DNA of 7,908 nucleotides, taken from an uncultured Alphaproteobacteria bacterium (GTDB lineage Bacteria > Pseudomonadota > Alphaproteobacteria > Rs-D84). The first letter of the stretch is position 1; each line of letters starts with the position of its first letter. Positions 1-6,547 of this stretch are shown in pieces. The DNA is taken from positions 1 to 7,908 of the forward strand of contig CANQCM010000043.1 of NCBI GenBank assembly GCA_947589625.1, written 5' to 3'. The notes beneath the pieces are model-generated. The model did no database searches, was not told where the DNA came from, and saw only the letters and a list, made by a program, of their open reading frames with translations. Both the position numbers and the translations under genes were made by a program.

Positions 1-1388
1 GCCAGATCACGACATGTTTCCAGACCGCGCGATGCATAATCGCGTTTGCGATTTAATTCTGCAACAATTAATCTGTTAACAGGATTAGATAAAACATCGC
101 CAGACAATGAAACTTGGTTTGCCAATTGATAAAATTCAGGTGTATATATTGGTTCGCCTGTATCACGATTCAGGTATTTACCTGTGACATCAAGACAGTG
201 AACATAATCTGTGCCGCATGCAGTGTCTGCGGTTATATCGACGCGCACTTGGGCAATGCAATCATTGATAGATGTTGAATTATGAGCATTGTAATTGTCA
301 AGGCGCGCCAGATTCATTTCGCGTTCTGTTTCACGAATTGTGCCATTTGCGGTGTTTAATTTTTTATCAAGTGCATTTGCCAATTGCGTACAATCGTTTT
401 CAATATACATTCCGTATGCCGACACAACCATATTCAATGTTGCCGTTGATGTACAGTTATCAGCGATTAAATTGACGCATTGACTGTGTACCGCATTATA
501 TAATTGTTCGCCCGTTAAATTGGCAATATTTACCCCAGATGCCAAATCTGTTGTTGCCCAAATTTGATTTATATCGCCTGCGATGTCCAATGTTCCCAGT
601 GTTGATAATGATTTAGATTTTGTATTACTTAAAACTTCGCTGATGCCAGCCAATGCCTGTGCAGATGCAGATTTATCATTGCTGATGTTTGCGTACATTT
701 CGCCTTCGGTTGCGTTTAGCATTGCTTTGACTTCGGCAGCTGTTTTAGGAATAACTTCGATATTCAAATCTTTGAAATCTGTTATTTGGTCAGATGCTTG
801 TGATAATGCGCGTTCTTTGGATTGTATTTCTTGTAATCGCGATGAACAAACACATCTGCGGTAAGTATCGTTTTGTTCGGCGCAAAATTGATCCATACAT
901 GTAAAGTACGCATCGCGGCATGCGTTATAGCCTGTGCCGAAAGTGTTTGAAACCCCAGTTATAACATTTGTTGTTGCGCGTGCGTTGGTTTTGATTGCAC
1001 TGCGCGATGATGATATAACATTGCGATTTGTGGCGGTGGCACTGCGTACGATTGTTTGCGATGTGGCATTTCGTGCAACAGGCGTTTTTGTGCGATTTGC
1101 TGTTGCCGCGCGCGAAACATTTGGTGTTGCAACAGATGCACTGCGTGATGTGGTACCAGGTAAATCACGCGAATTTTTATTTACCAGATTTGTTCGTCCG
1201 GATACAGATGCGCCTGATCGTTGTGTGATATTGCGGGAATCTGACGCGGTGCGTGCCACCAGATTAAGCGCGTTTGTTTGATTTTGCGATACAGATGCGC
1301 GTTCGACACTGGCACTGTTGCGCACCACAGCATTGGCATCACCAATACCCCAGCATATTGCCGCGATAAAGATAAGTATCCTTTTCAT
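1..1388 (-). CDS. Exported cysteine-rich protein, paralog 1 (5' part only)
   Basis: Reading the minus strand from the ATG at 1388 gives 462 uninterrupted codons that leave the window at base 1, so the 3' end is missing. Residues 1-20 form a signal peptide (basic MKR, hydrophobic core, DANA cleavage site). Residues 21-150 are a low-complexity linker rich in Ser, Thr, Ala, Asn and Arg, with about 15 Arg and 3 Lys against 3 acidic residues. The family signature follows at residues 157-181: C157, C164, C169, C179 and C181, with the DAY and CMDQFC motifs, spaced exactly as in the two proteins encoded at 1872-6531. Later cysteines are C304, C312, C333, C377, C391, C398 and C459. Where the paralogs have a heptad-spaced Cys after the C377 equivalent, this one has Asp384. 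No in-frame ATG, GTG or TTG lies upstream before a TGA stop, so the start is forced. I do not recognise a named family; function is unknown, and export to periplasm or surface is inferred from the signal peptide. Confidence 0.85.
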   Translation of the reverse strand, partial: MKRILIFIAAICWGIGDANAVVRNSASVERASVSQNQTNALNLVARTASDSRNITQRSGASVSGRTNLVNKNSRDLPGTTSRSASVATPNVSRAATANRTKTPVARNATSQTIVRSATATNRNVISSSRSAIKTNARATTNVITGVSNTFGTGYNACRDAYFTCMDQFCAEQNDTYRRCVCSSRLQEIQSKERALSQASDQITDFKDLNIEVIPKTAAEVKAMLNATEGEMYANISNDKSASAQALAGISEVLSNTKSKSLSTLGTLDIAGDINQIWATTDLASGVNIANLTGEQLYNAVHSQCVNLIADNCTSTATLNMVVSAYGMYIENDCTQLANALDKKLNTANGTIRETEREMNLARLDNYNAHNSTSINDCIAQVRVDITADTACGTDYVHCLDVTGKYLNRDTGEPIYTPEFYQLANQVSLSGDVLSNPVNRLIVAELNRKRDYASRGLETCRDL

Positions 1389-1394
1389 TCCTTT
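1389..1394 (-). promoter_or_regulatory. Shine-Dalgarno-like AAAGGA abutting the start codon
   Basis: On the minus strand AAAGGA ends directly before the ATG at 1388, leaving no spacer, whereas the other genes here have about 5-9 bases. In this position it is unlikely to work as a normal ribosome binding site, and no better one lies upstream. The gene may be translated from a very short or leaderless mRNA. Confidence 0.4.
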
Positions 1395-1401
1395 GAATAA
1401 T

Positions 1402-1430
1402 ATATTATTAAAAAGTGATGTTCAGGGCAA
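1402..1430 (-). promoter_or_regulatory. Predicted sigma-70-type promoter of the left-hand cysteine-rich gene
   Basis: On the minus strand a -35 box TTGCCC (1425-1430) is followed by 17 bases and a -10 box TAATAT (1402-1407). Each box matches 4 of 6 consensus bases. The infA terminator lies just upstream, so the gene needs its own promoter. A start about 7 bases past the -10 box falls near 1395 and would leave a 5' leader of only about 7 bases. This is a prediction from sequence alone. Confidence 0.45.
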
Positions 1431-1450
1431 GACTTATTTAATTATTTGAT

Positions 1451-1477
1451 AAAAAAAGACCTGTCACAAGACAGGTC
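1451..1477 (-). terminator. Rho-independent terminator of infA
   Basis: A perfect 8-bp stem (GACCTGTC with GACAGGTC, 1458-1465 and 1470-1477) closes a 4-base loop. On the minus strand it is followed by seven T residues (1451-1457). It begins six bases past the infA stop codon and separates infA from the next minus-strand gene. The U tract is on the minus side only, so it is oriented to stop infA transcription. Confidence 0.93.
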
Positions 1478-1482
1478 AAAAA

Positions 1483-1737
1483 CTAGTTTTCACTTGGTAC
1501 GTCAGTGCCGTTTGGACGCGTCCGCTCGACAAAGGTAATGCGACCCTTGCCCAAATCATATGGTGTCATTTCAACGCGAACGCGTTCACCAATGTTGACC
1601 CAAATGCGCGCCTTGCGCATTTTGCCACATACAGTTGCTAAAACTTCGTGTCCGTTTTCCAGTTTTACGCGAAACATTGTGTTTGGTAATTTATCTTCAA
1701 CAGTGCCACTGAACACAATCACATCATCTTTTGCCAT
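1483..1737 (-). CDS. infA: Translation initiation factor IF-1
   Basis: This 84-residue protein is IF-1, the single-domain S1/OB-fold factor that binds the 30S A site and helps IF-2 and IF-3 select the initiator tRNA; it acts in the cytoplasm. Recognisable segments are MAKDDVIVFSG at the N-terminus, the LPNTMFRVKLENGHE strand-loop, the GKMRKARIWV basic strand, and VEMTPYDLGKGRITF near the end. The start is the ATG at 1737, preceded by AAGGA at 1746-1750 (minus strand) at good spacing. The usual family length is about 72 residues; here about 12 extra residues (TRPNGTDVPSEN) follow the last beta strand. It is monocistronic, with its own promoter and terminator, between divergent copies of the cysteine-rich gene family. 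Confidence 0.97.
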   Translation of the reverse strand: MAKDDVIVFSGTVEDKLPNTMFRVKLENGHEVLATVCGKMRKARIWVNIGERVRVEMTPYDLGKGRITFVERTRPNGTDVPSEN

Positions 1738-1765
1738 AAATTTTGTCCTTTTTTATTTCTTGTAC

Positions 1766-1794
1766 ATAATATTTGTTTGAAATAAATATTGCAA
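1766..1794 (-). promoter_or_regulatory. Predicted promoter of infA
   Basis: On the minus strand TTGCAA (1789-1794, 4 of 6 consensus) is followed by a 17-base spacer and TATTAT (1766-1771, 5 of 6 consensus). The predicted start near 1759 gives a leader of about 21 bases containing AAGGA. It is back to back with the promoter at 1809-1837, with 14 bases between the two -35 boxes. Confidence 0.65.
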
Positions 1795-1812
1795 GCCATT
1801 TTTACTGCTTGC
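1791..1812. repeat. Inverted repeat spanning the two divergent -35 boxes
   Basis: GCAAGC (1791-1796) and GCTTGC (1807-1812) form a 6-bp inverted repeat with a 10-base centre (centre to centre 16 bp, about one and a half helical turns). The arms overlap both -35 boxes. It may simply reflect that both promoters use a CTTGC-type -35, or it may be an operator; the sequence alone cannot decide. Confidence 0.4.
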
Positions 1813-1837
1813 ACCACGGGGTAACTTTTGATAAAAT
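1809..1837 (+). promoter_or_regulatory. Predicted promoter of the cysteine-rich/MscS operon
   Basis: TTGCAC (1809-1814, weak: 3 of 6 consensus, though it shares CTTGC with the other local -35 boxes) is followed by 17 bases and TAAAAT (1832-1837, 5 of 6 consensus). The predicted start near 1844 leaves a leader of about 28 bases that contains the strong GAGGGGGA ribosome binding site at 1860-1867. Confidence 0.55.
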
Positions 1838-1871
1838 TATTTAATAAAATAAGGTAGGCGAGGGGGACTTT

Positions 1872-4028
1872 ATGAAATTAAAATTTCTATTCATTACAGT
1901 GTGTTTATTACCATCTGTGGCGTTTGGGGCGTCCCGCAGTCCGTCCAGCACTCAACGCGTTGGTGTAACGCGGTTGGCGATGCCGGCGATGCATTCGCCC
2001 AGTACGGTGTCCAGTGTCAAGAGCAACGCGACCACAACAACCACAACGCCGACAGTCAGCACCACCCCCAGTCAAAATGACACGCCGGCAACAACACCGC
2101 AAACAATGTTACCAGAAAAAACAGAACCTGTCGTCGTGTTGAACAGTGGTGATTGTCGCGATGCATATCGTGCATGTATGGACGAATTCTGCCTGCTAGA
2201 TGAATCCGAAGGATATCGCTGTGCGTGTTCTGATAATATAAATCTGGCAAAATCCAGAATCAAAGAAATTCAAGATATCCAAGCCGAGGCAGATAAATTA
2301 TATACCGAAGGTGTTGAACGCGAACAACTGGGCGCCAAGGCAAAATTGGTCTTTGGCGAAAGTGAACAGGCAAAAAAATCATCGCTTGTAACGGGGCTTA
2401 GTTTTACAGAATGGTTAAACAGTGGCAATTCTGACGAAGACGAATCGTTGGGTGCAGACGATGAAATTGGTGATTATTTATTCCAGATGGCGTCGGAATT
2501 TTGCGCCACAGAACTGAAGGCGTGTGGCGACAGGGCAGAAATGGAAGAAATGCTGTATTCGCGTCAAGTTGTCGCAGATTGCAAGGCGTATGACGCATAT
2601 CTGGCAGACCAAAAAACAAATGTAGAGGCAAATAAACGCACTGCCGAGGCGGCTGTTCGTCAGGCACGGTTGGAAATGCTGGATACAACAAATAAATATA
2701 ATCGTGGGGAATGTTTGTTGGCGTATCGTTCATGTATTGCAGACAAGGGCGGTTGCGGTTCTAATTTTGAAAACTGCCTTGATGCAGATTTGTTGGGTCG
2801 CCGTGCAAATGCGTGTGAAAATGTTCTGGATCAATGTATGTCAGTGCGCGATTATGTTCTGCAAGATTGGGAGGCTGAATCAAAAAGCATCTTGACCGAG
2901 GCTGCAAAATATTCAGATCGCAATCAGCGGTTAACATGTTTAGCACGGATTCAGGTTTGCTTGGAAGACGGTTGTTCCACAGGTACAAATGAAGCATGCT
3001 TGGTTGATGTAAATGTTGCCGCCGGAATTTGCCCAATTATTGACGAATGTAATGAAATGATTCCAGGCATCAAAGAGGTTGTAAATGACAAATTGGGATT
3101 CTTGCGCACACAATTTTGCCAAAACGATATTGATAAATGCCTGCGCGACAAATGCGGTGAAAACTTTACTGCGCCAGAATGTGTCGGCAAAAAGCCATCT
3201 GAAATTGTCGCATTGTGTCCACAAGAAATGTACCCATCGTGCAAGAACGAAACACAATATGACATAATTGTTCAGGCGGTGTTATTACAGATGGATTATC
3301 AAATAATGCAGGGCTGTCTGAATCATTTCAGCGAAGAACTGGGCAAGGTTTGCGGTACAGATATGTCGTGTCTGCCAACGGATCCGCAGATTCTGTCTTT
3401 GATAGAAATTCCTGAAACAGAACAAGATTTGATGACACTGCGCGAAAATGTGCGTCAAAATGCTGAAACAGCGGTTGACGAATTTTTCGAACAATTTGAA
3501 AAAGATAAAACAGTTGCGGCATGTCAAGATGTTGAAAAACCTGCGGGACGTAATTCATTGGGTACCAGTGTATTTAACAGTGCAAAAATGATTGCGCAAA
3601 TTGGTGCAGAAAACCGCGCAATGCGCGAACTGGAATCTAAAATTGCAGAATTATCACGCGAACAAGATTTGGCAGCGGCTGAAAAGAATTGTTTGAACAC
3701 TTACAAGCCTGAAACACCTGATGAATCAAGTAAAAATTACAGTTATATTCGCAGTGTTTCATTTGAACCAAACTTGCGTAATTGCCATGTGTGCCGCATG
3801 CAACAGGTTTGTGAAACAGGTGGTGTTTCCAAAGGTACTGCGGGGTTGCGTGGTTTGACCGGCGGTTTAAGTGCTGGGGCAGCAATGGGTACATCTGTAA
3901 TGCCTGGTTGGGGTACGGCAATCGGTGGCGTCGTTGGTGCAGTCGGCGGATTATTTGCAGGTCGCAGTGGCGGCGGTAAACAAGAATTCTGTCAGGAAAT
4001 AGAATCTTGTGAAGATGTCAATATGTAA
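1872..4028 (+). CDS. Large secreted 36-cysteine protein, paralog 2, with C-terminal glycine zipper
   Basis: This 718-residue protein starts at an ATG preceded by GAGGGGGA. Residues 1-20 are a signal peptide (MKLK, hydrophobic core, AFGA cleavage). Residues 21-88 are a Ser/Thr/Pro linker with runs of Thr, probably disordered. The signature cysteines are C95, C102, C107, C117 and C119. Two charged, likely coiled-coil stretches follow (about 122-165 and 240-278), separated by an acidic segment (about 187-201). Residues 281-457 hold clustered C-x6-C pairs: 281/288/295/302, 315/322, 356/363/368 and 416/423/428. Near the C-terminus are C551, C607, a CHVC motif (638-641), C647, a glycine-zipper segment (about 654-702) and C707/C713. 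The mature chain has 36 cysteines, an even number, consistent with up to 18 disulfides. Export to periplasm or surface is inferred. I recognise no named family. The next gene, a paralog, begins 19 bases after the stop. Confidence 0.9.
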   Translation: MKLKFLFITVCLLPSVAFGASRSPSSTQRVGVTRLAMPAMHSPSTVSSVKSNATTTTTTPTVSTTPSQNDTPATTPQTMLPEKTEPVVVLNSGDCRDAYRACMDEFCLLDESEGYRCACSDNINLAKSRIKEIQDIQAEADKLYTEGVEREQLGAKAKLVFGESEQAKKSSLVTGLSFTEWLNSGNSDEDESLGADDEIGDYLFQMASEFCATELKACGDRAEMEEMLYSRQVVADCKAYDAYLADQKTNVEANKRTAEAAVRQARLEMLDTTNKYNRGECLLAYRSCIADKGGCGSNFENCLDADLLGRRANACENVLDQCMSVRDYVLQDWEAESKSILTEAAKYSDRNQRLTCLARIQVCLEDGCSTGTNEACLVDVNVAAGICPIIDECNEMIPGIKEVVNDKLGFLRTQFCQNDIDKCLRDKCGENFTAPECVGKKPSEIVALCPQEMYPSCKNETQYDIIVQAVLLQMDYQIMQGCLNHFSEELGKVCGTDMSCLPTDPQILSLIEIPETEQDLMTLRENVRQNAETAVDEFFEQFEKDKTVAACQDVEKPAGRNSLGTSVFNSAKMIAQIGAENRAMRELESKIAELSREQDLAAAEKNCLNTYKPETPDESSKNYSYIRSVSFEPNLRNCHVCRMQQVCETGGVSKGTAGLRGLTGGLSAGAAMGTSVMPGWGTAIGGVVGAVGGLFAGRSGGGKQEFCQEIESCEDVNM
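3819..3977 (+). other. Glycine-zipper segment encoded in paralog 2
   Basis: Residues about 650-702 of the 718-aa protein are very rich in Gly and Ala with recurring small-x3-small spacing, for example GGLSAGAAMG and GGVVGAVGGLFAG. Such zippers are known to pack helices tightly in membranes, as in glycine-zipper 2TM envelope proteins. A pair of hydrophobic stretches (about 660-675 and 683-697) flanks PGWG. It sits between C647 and C707. In the paralog at 4048-6531 the same interval is only 16 residues long and lacks the zipper. Confidence 0.6.
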
Positions 4029-4047
4029 TATCTGAAAAGGAAAAAAT

Positions 4048-6531
4048 ATGCGTAATAAAATTCTTTTTGAATTAGTGGCTATTCTGGCAATGTTTGCCAT
4101 TGCCCCAGACGCAAATGCGCTGGCAACCAAGACAGCCAAGCAATCTGCAATTCAAAAAGGTACATCTGTCAGTGTGAAAACAGCGGCGACAGGATTATAT
4201 GACCAAGCATGTTATGACGCATATTATGGTTGTATGGATCAATTTTGTATTCCTGATAATGCCAATGGGGGCAGTTGCGCATGCAGTGATGACAGTATTC
4301 AATATGAAAAACAATTACAAGAAATCAAGTCACAACTGGACGAAGCCGAACGCATTAAAACGGTCGAAGTAGAACGGATTAAGGCGGGCGCAGATGCTGA
4401 TATTATTTTCAGTGGCGAACGGCGTTATGATGAAAATGGCAATATTTTAAAAGAAGGCGAATTAAGCGAGGCTGAAAAGAAGGCAAAACAGCGCGAAAGC
4501 CTGATGGCATTGTTTGAAAATTCTTTGTATGAAGATGAAGAATTTGATGAAATGGAATCTATTGCGGACAAACAAGGCGATGCGTTATATACCGCGGCAA
4601 ACGAAATGTGCACAGAACTGATGCCGGACGATTGTGAAAAAGATATGTTGTTCTTGCGCCAGTTATATTCGCGCCGTATTTTGTCTGACTGTACAGGTTT
4701 TGCCAACACAATTGCCCAGAAAAAAATAGAGGCAGAAAACGAAATGGCCAGTGCGGAATCTGCGGTGCGTACGGCGATGAAAGAATCTTTTGATTCTGCA
4801 AATAAATATAATTTGGGCGAATGCATGGTGGAGTTCAAAAAGTGCATGTTAACCGACGATGCGTGCGGGGCAAATTGGGAAAATTGTGTGTCGGTTATTG
4901 CGTCTGAAAATATGCAGAATAATAAAGCAGTCAGCACTGCAAACACCACGGTTGATACTGTTGAAAAATACGATATAACCGCGTCTACTATGGAAATTTT
5001 GAATTCAAAACGTACAATATGCGAACGCGTCTTGGATAAATGCGTTGTTGTGCGCGATATGGTTTGGCCGGCGTTCTTGCGTGAAGCCGCACCAACAATC
5101 AAGGTTGCAGAATCCAAGGTTGAATCGCAATTCCGTCAATCGTGTCTGTCCAGCATTTCAACATGTATTCAAAAGGCATGTCGCGATGATATTGTCGGCA
5201 AAGGCGTTGAAACAATGGACGCATGCTTGTCGCGTCCTGATATGGCGCGCAGTTTCTGCAAGGTTGAAATTGACCCGTGCGAACGCATGGAACCGCTGAT
5301 TTGGGGATATGTTGTTGATAAATTGGCGGCTATGCGCGTTGACGCGTGTACACAAGAAGTCAAAGATTGCTTTACTGCCGACACGCGGTGCGGTGCGAAT
5401 TTTGAAAACTGTATCGGTATGGATTATGATTATATACATGACATTTGCCCACTGGACAGTTTAGTTGTATGTAAAGCAAATAACCCGAATTTCACTATGG
5501 ACGATTTGGATTCTATGTTGATGGGGTTGTATTTGAATATTGATAATGCGGCGATGGAACAATGCCAAAATCTGGTTGATTCTAAAATGGCAGAAGTCTG
5601 TGGCAGCACCACCGATTGTAATCGTTTCGCCGCAGATGATACGATGGGTACAGGTTCGTTGCGGTCACAAAAAGACGGCACAACATATCGGGTTACTGGT
5701 ATGATTTCTTTTGGCAGTATCAAAATGGGCGATGCCAGCAACAAGTCCCGTGATGGCGGAACAAAAATTGAACCTGGGCAAATTGGTGTTGAAAGTTATA
5801 TAAACGAAATTCGTGAACGGAATACTGCTGTTCCAAATGCCGATGGTATCATTGCATCTATTGAAGAAGAATTGAACAACATTGCGGGTACAATTAATCG
5901 TACAATTGAAATGATTGAACAAGACCCACAAATTCAATACTGTGTCACTGGACGCAATTTGGAACAAATTACTGGCAAGAAAGGCGAAATGACAACAGGT
6001 CGTTTTCCGAATTTGCTGAACCAAGTTAAAATGCAAATCGCGGTTGCTGCACTGCGTCAGGCACAAGATAATTATAATGCAAAATTAAATAAAGAAATCG
6101 CAGATGCAACTAAAAACGCATCAACTGATTTGGCGCAATATATGTGTCAGAAAATTGCAGAAAATGGTGGGGCAGGCGGTGGCGACATCAATGCGGCAAC
6201 ACCACTGGTACCACCATATGCGATTTCTTATGATGTTGGCTCTGGGTTAAGTGCCGAAGATCTGGCCAAGGGCGGTGCAGGCGTTTTGAAAACTGATGGT
6301 GTTGAATTCAAAAATGGTGGTTATCTGGGTGGCAGCAGCATGAAAGGCGGCGGTGTAACCAAAACTGTACGCGCTATATTTAGTCGCGAAACCAGAACTT
6401 GTCATATCTGCACGCAGACAATTGTTCAGAACTGCAAAACAACGGGCAGCAGCAGCTGGTTCCACAACAGTCGTAACACCAGTTGCACCAACGAAGCACA
6501 AGAAGAAAAGTGCGAAGATATTGCAATGTAA
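4048..6531 (+). CDS. Large secreted 36-cysteine protein, paralog 3
   Basis: This 827-residue protein begins 19 bases after the upstream stop, with AAAAGGA at 4035-4041 as ribosome binding site. Residues 1-24 form a signal peptide (MRNK, hydrophobic core, DANA cleavage). The linker is short, and the signature follows at C55, C62, C67, C77 and C79. Likely coiled coils lie at about 84-120 and 222-255, with an acidic patch near 160-170. Cysteine clusters are 259/266/273/280 (perfect heptad spacing), 325/332, 366/373/378/393/404/411, 434/441/448/455/467/475 and 506/518/524. The rest are C632, C700, a CHIC motif (785-788), C796, C813 and C822. All 36 mature cysteines match those of the 718-aa neighbour in order. 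It has a longer insert between C524 and C632 and Gly-rich stretches around 706-770, but no glycine zipper. Function is unknown; an extracytoplasmic, disulfide-stabilised role is inferred. MscS starts 16 bases downstream. Confidence 0.9.
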   Translation: MRNKILFELVAILAMFAIAPDANALATKTAKQSAIQKGTSVSVKTAATGLYDQACYDAYYGCMDQFCIPDNANGGSCACSDDSIQYEKQLQEIKSQLDEAERIKTVEVERIKAGADADIIFSGERRYDENGNILKEGELSEAEKKAKQRESLMALFENSLYEDEEFDEMESIADKQGDALYTAANEMCTELMPDDCEKDMLFLRQLYSRRILSDCTGFANTIAQKKIEAENEMASAESAVRTAMKESFDSANKYNLGECMVEFKKCMLTDDACGANWENCVSVIASENMQNNKAVSTANTTVDTVEKYDITASTMEILNSKRTICERVLDKCVVVRDMVWPAFLREAAPTIKVAESKVESQFRQSCLSSISTCIQKACRDDIVGKGVETMDACLSRPDMARSFCKVEIDPCERMEPLIWGYVVDKLAAMRVDACTQEVKDCFTADTRCGANFENCIGMDYDYIHDICPLDSLVVCKANNPNFTMDDLDSMLMGLYLNIDNAAMEQCQNLVDSKMAEVCGSTTDCNRFAADDTMGTGSLRSQKDGTTYRVTGMISFGSIKMGDASNKSRDGGTKIEPGQIGVESYINEIRERNTAVPNADGIIASIEEELNNIAGTINRTIEMIEQDPQIQYCVTGRNLEQITGKKGEMTTGRFPNLLNQVKMQIAVAALRQAQDNYNAKLNKEIADATKNASTDLAQYMCQKIAENGGAGGGDINAATPLVPPYAISYDVGSGLSAEDLAKGGAGVLKTDGVEFKNGGYLGGSSMKGGGVTKTVRAIFSRETRTCHICTQTIVQNCKTTGSSSWFHNSRNTSCTNEAQEEKCEDIAM

Positions 6532-6547
6532 TTAAAAGGGGCGGATA

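Noticed and set aside
934..1281. Plus-strand open frame of 115 codons
   Set aside because: It is antisense to the low-complexity linker of the minus-strand cysteine-rich gene. Its repetitive Val/Ala/Arg make-up is the complement of Ser/Thr/Arg codons, and it has no signal peptide or domain.
1329..1388. Lipoprotein signal in the left-hand paralog
   Set aside because: The signal region ends in DANA with no Cys at the +1 position; the only Cys is inside the hydrophobic core, so a type I signal peptide fits better.
1505..1780. Plus-strand open frame antisense to infA
   Set aside because: It overlaps infA and its promoter completely and shows no family resemblance; IF-1 on the other strand is certain.
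2154..2228. CHCH (twin C-x9-C) domain
   Set aside because: The dominant spacing is C-x6-C-x4-C, with only one x9 interval, and the context is a bacterial exported protein rather than a mitochondrial-type CHCH fold.
3783..3812. c-type haem attachment site
   Set aside because: The motif is CHVC (CHIC in the paralog), not CxxCH, so the His is inside the pair and no haem site is formed.
4425..5117. Open frame of 230 codons on the minus strand inside the 827-aa gene
   Set aside because: It is fully antisense to a frame with a signal peptide and conserved cysteine pattern, has no convincing ribosome binding site or domain, and its residues reflect the codon bias of the real gene.
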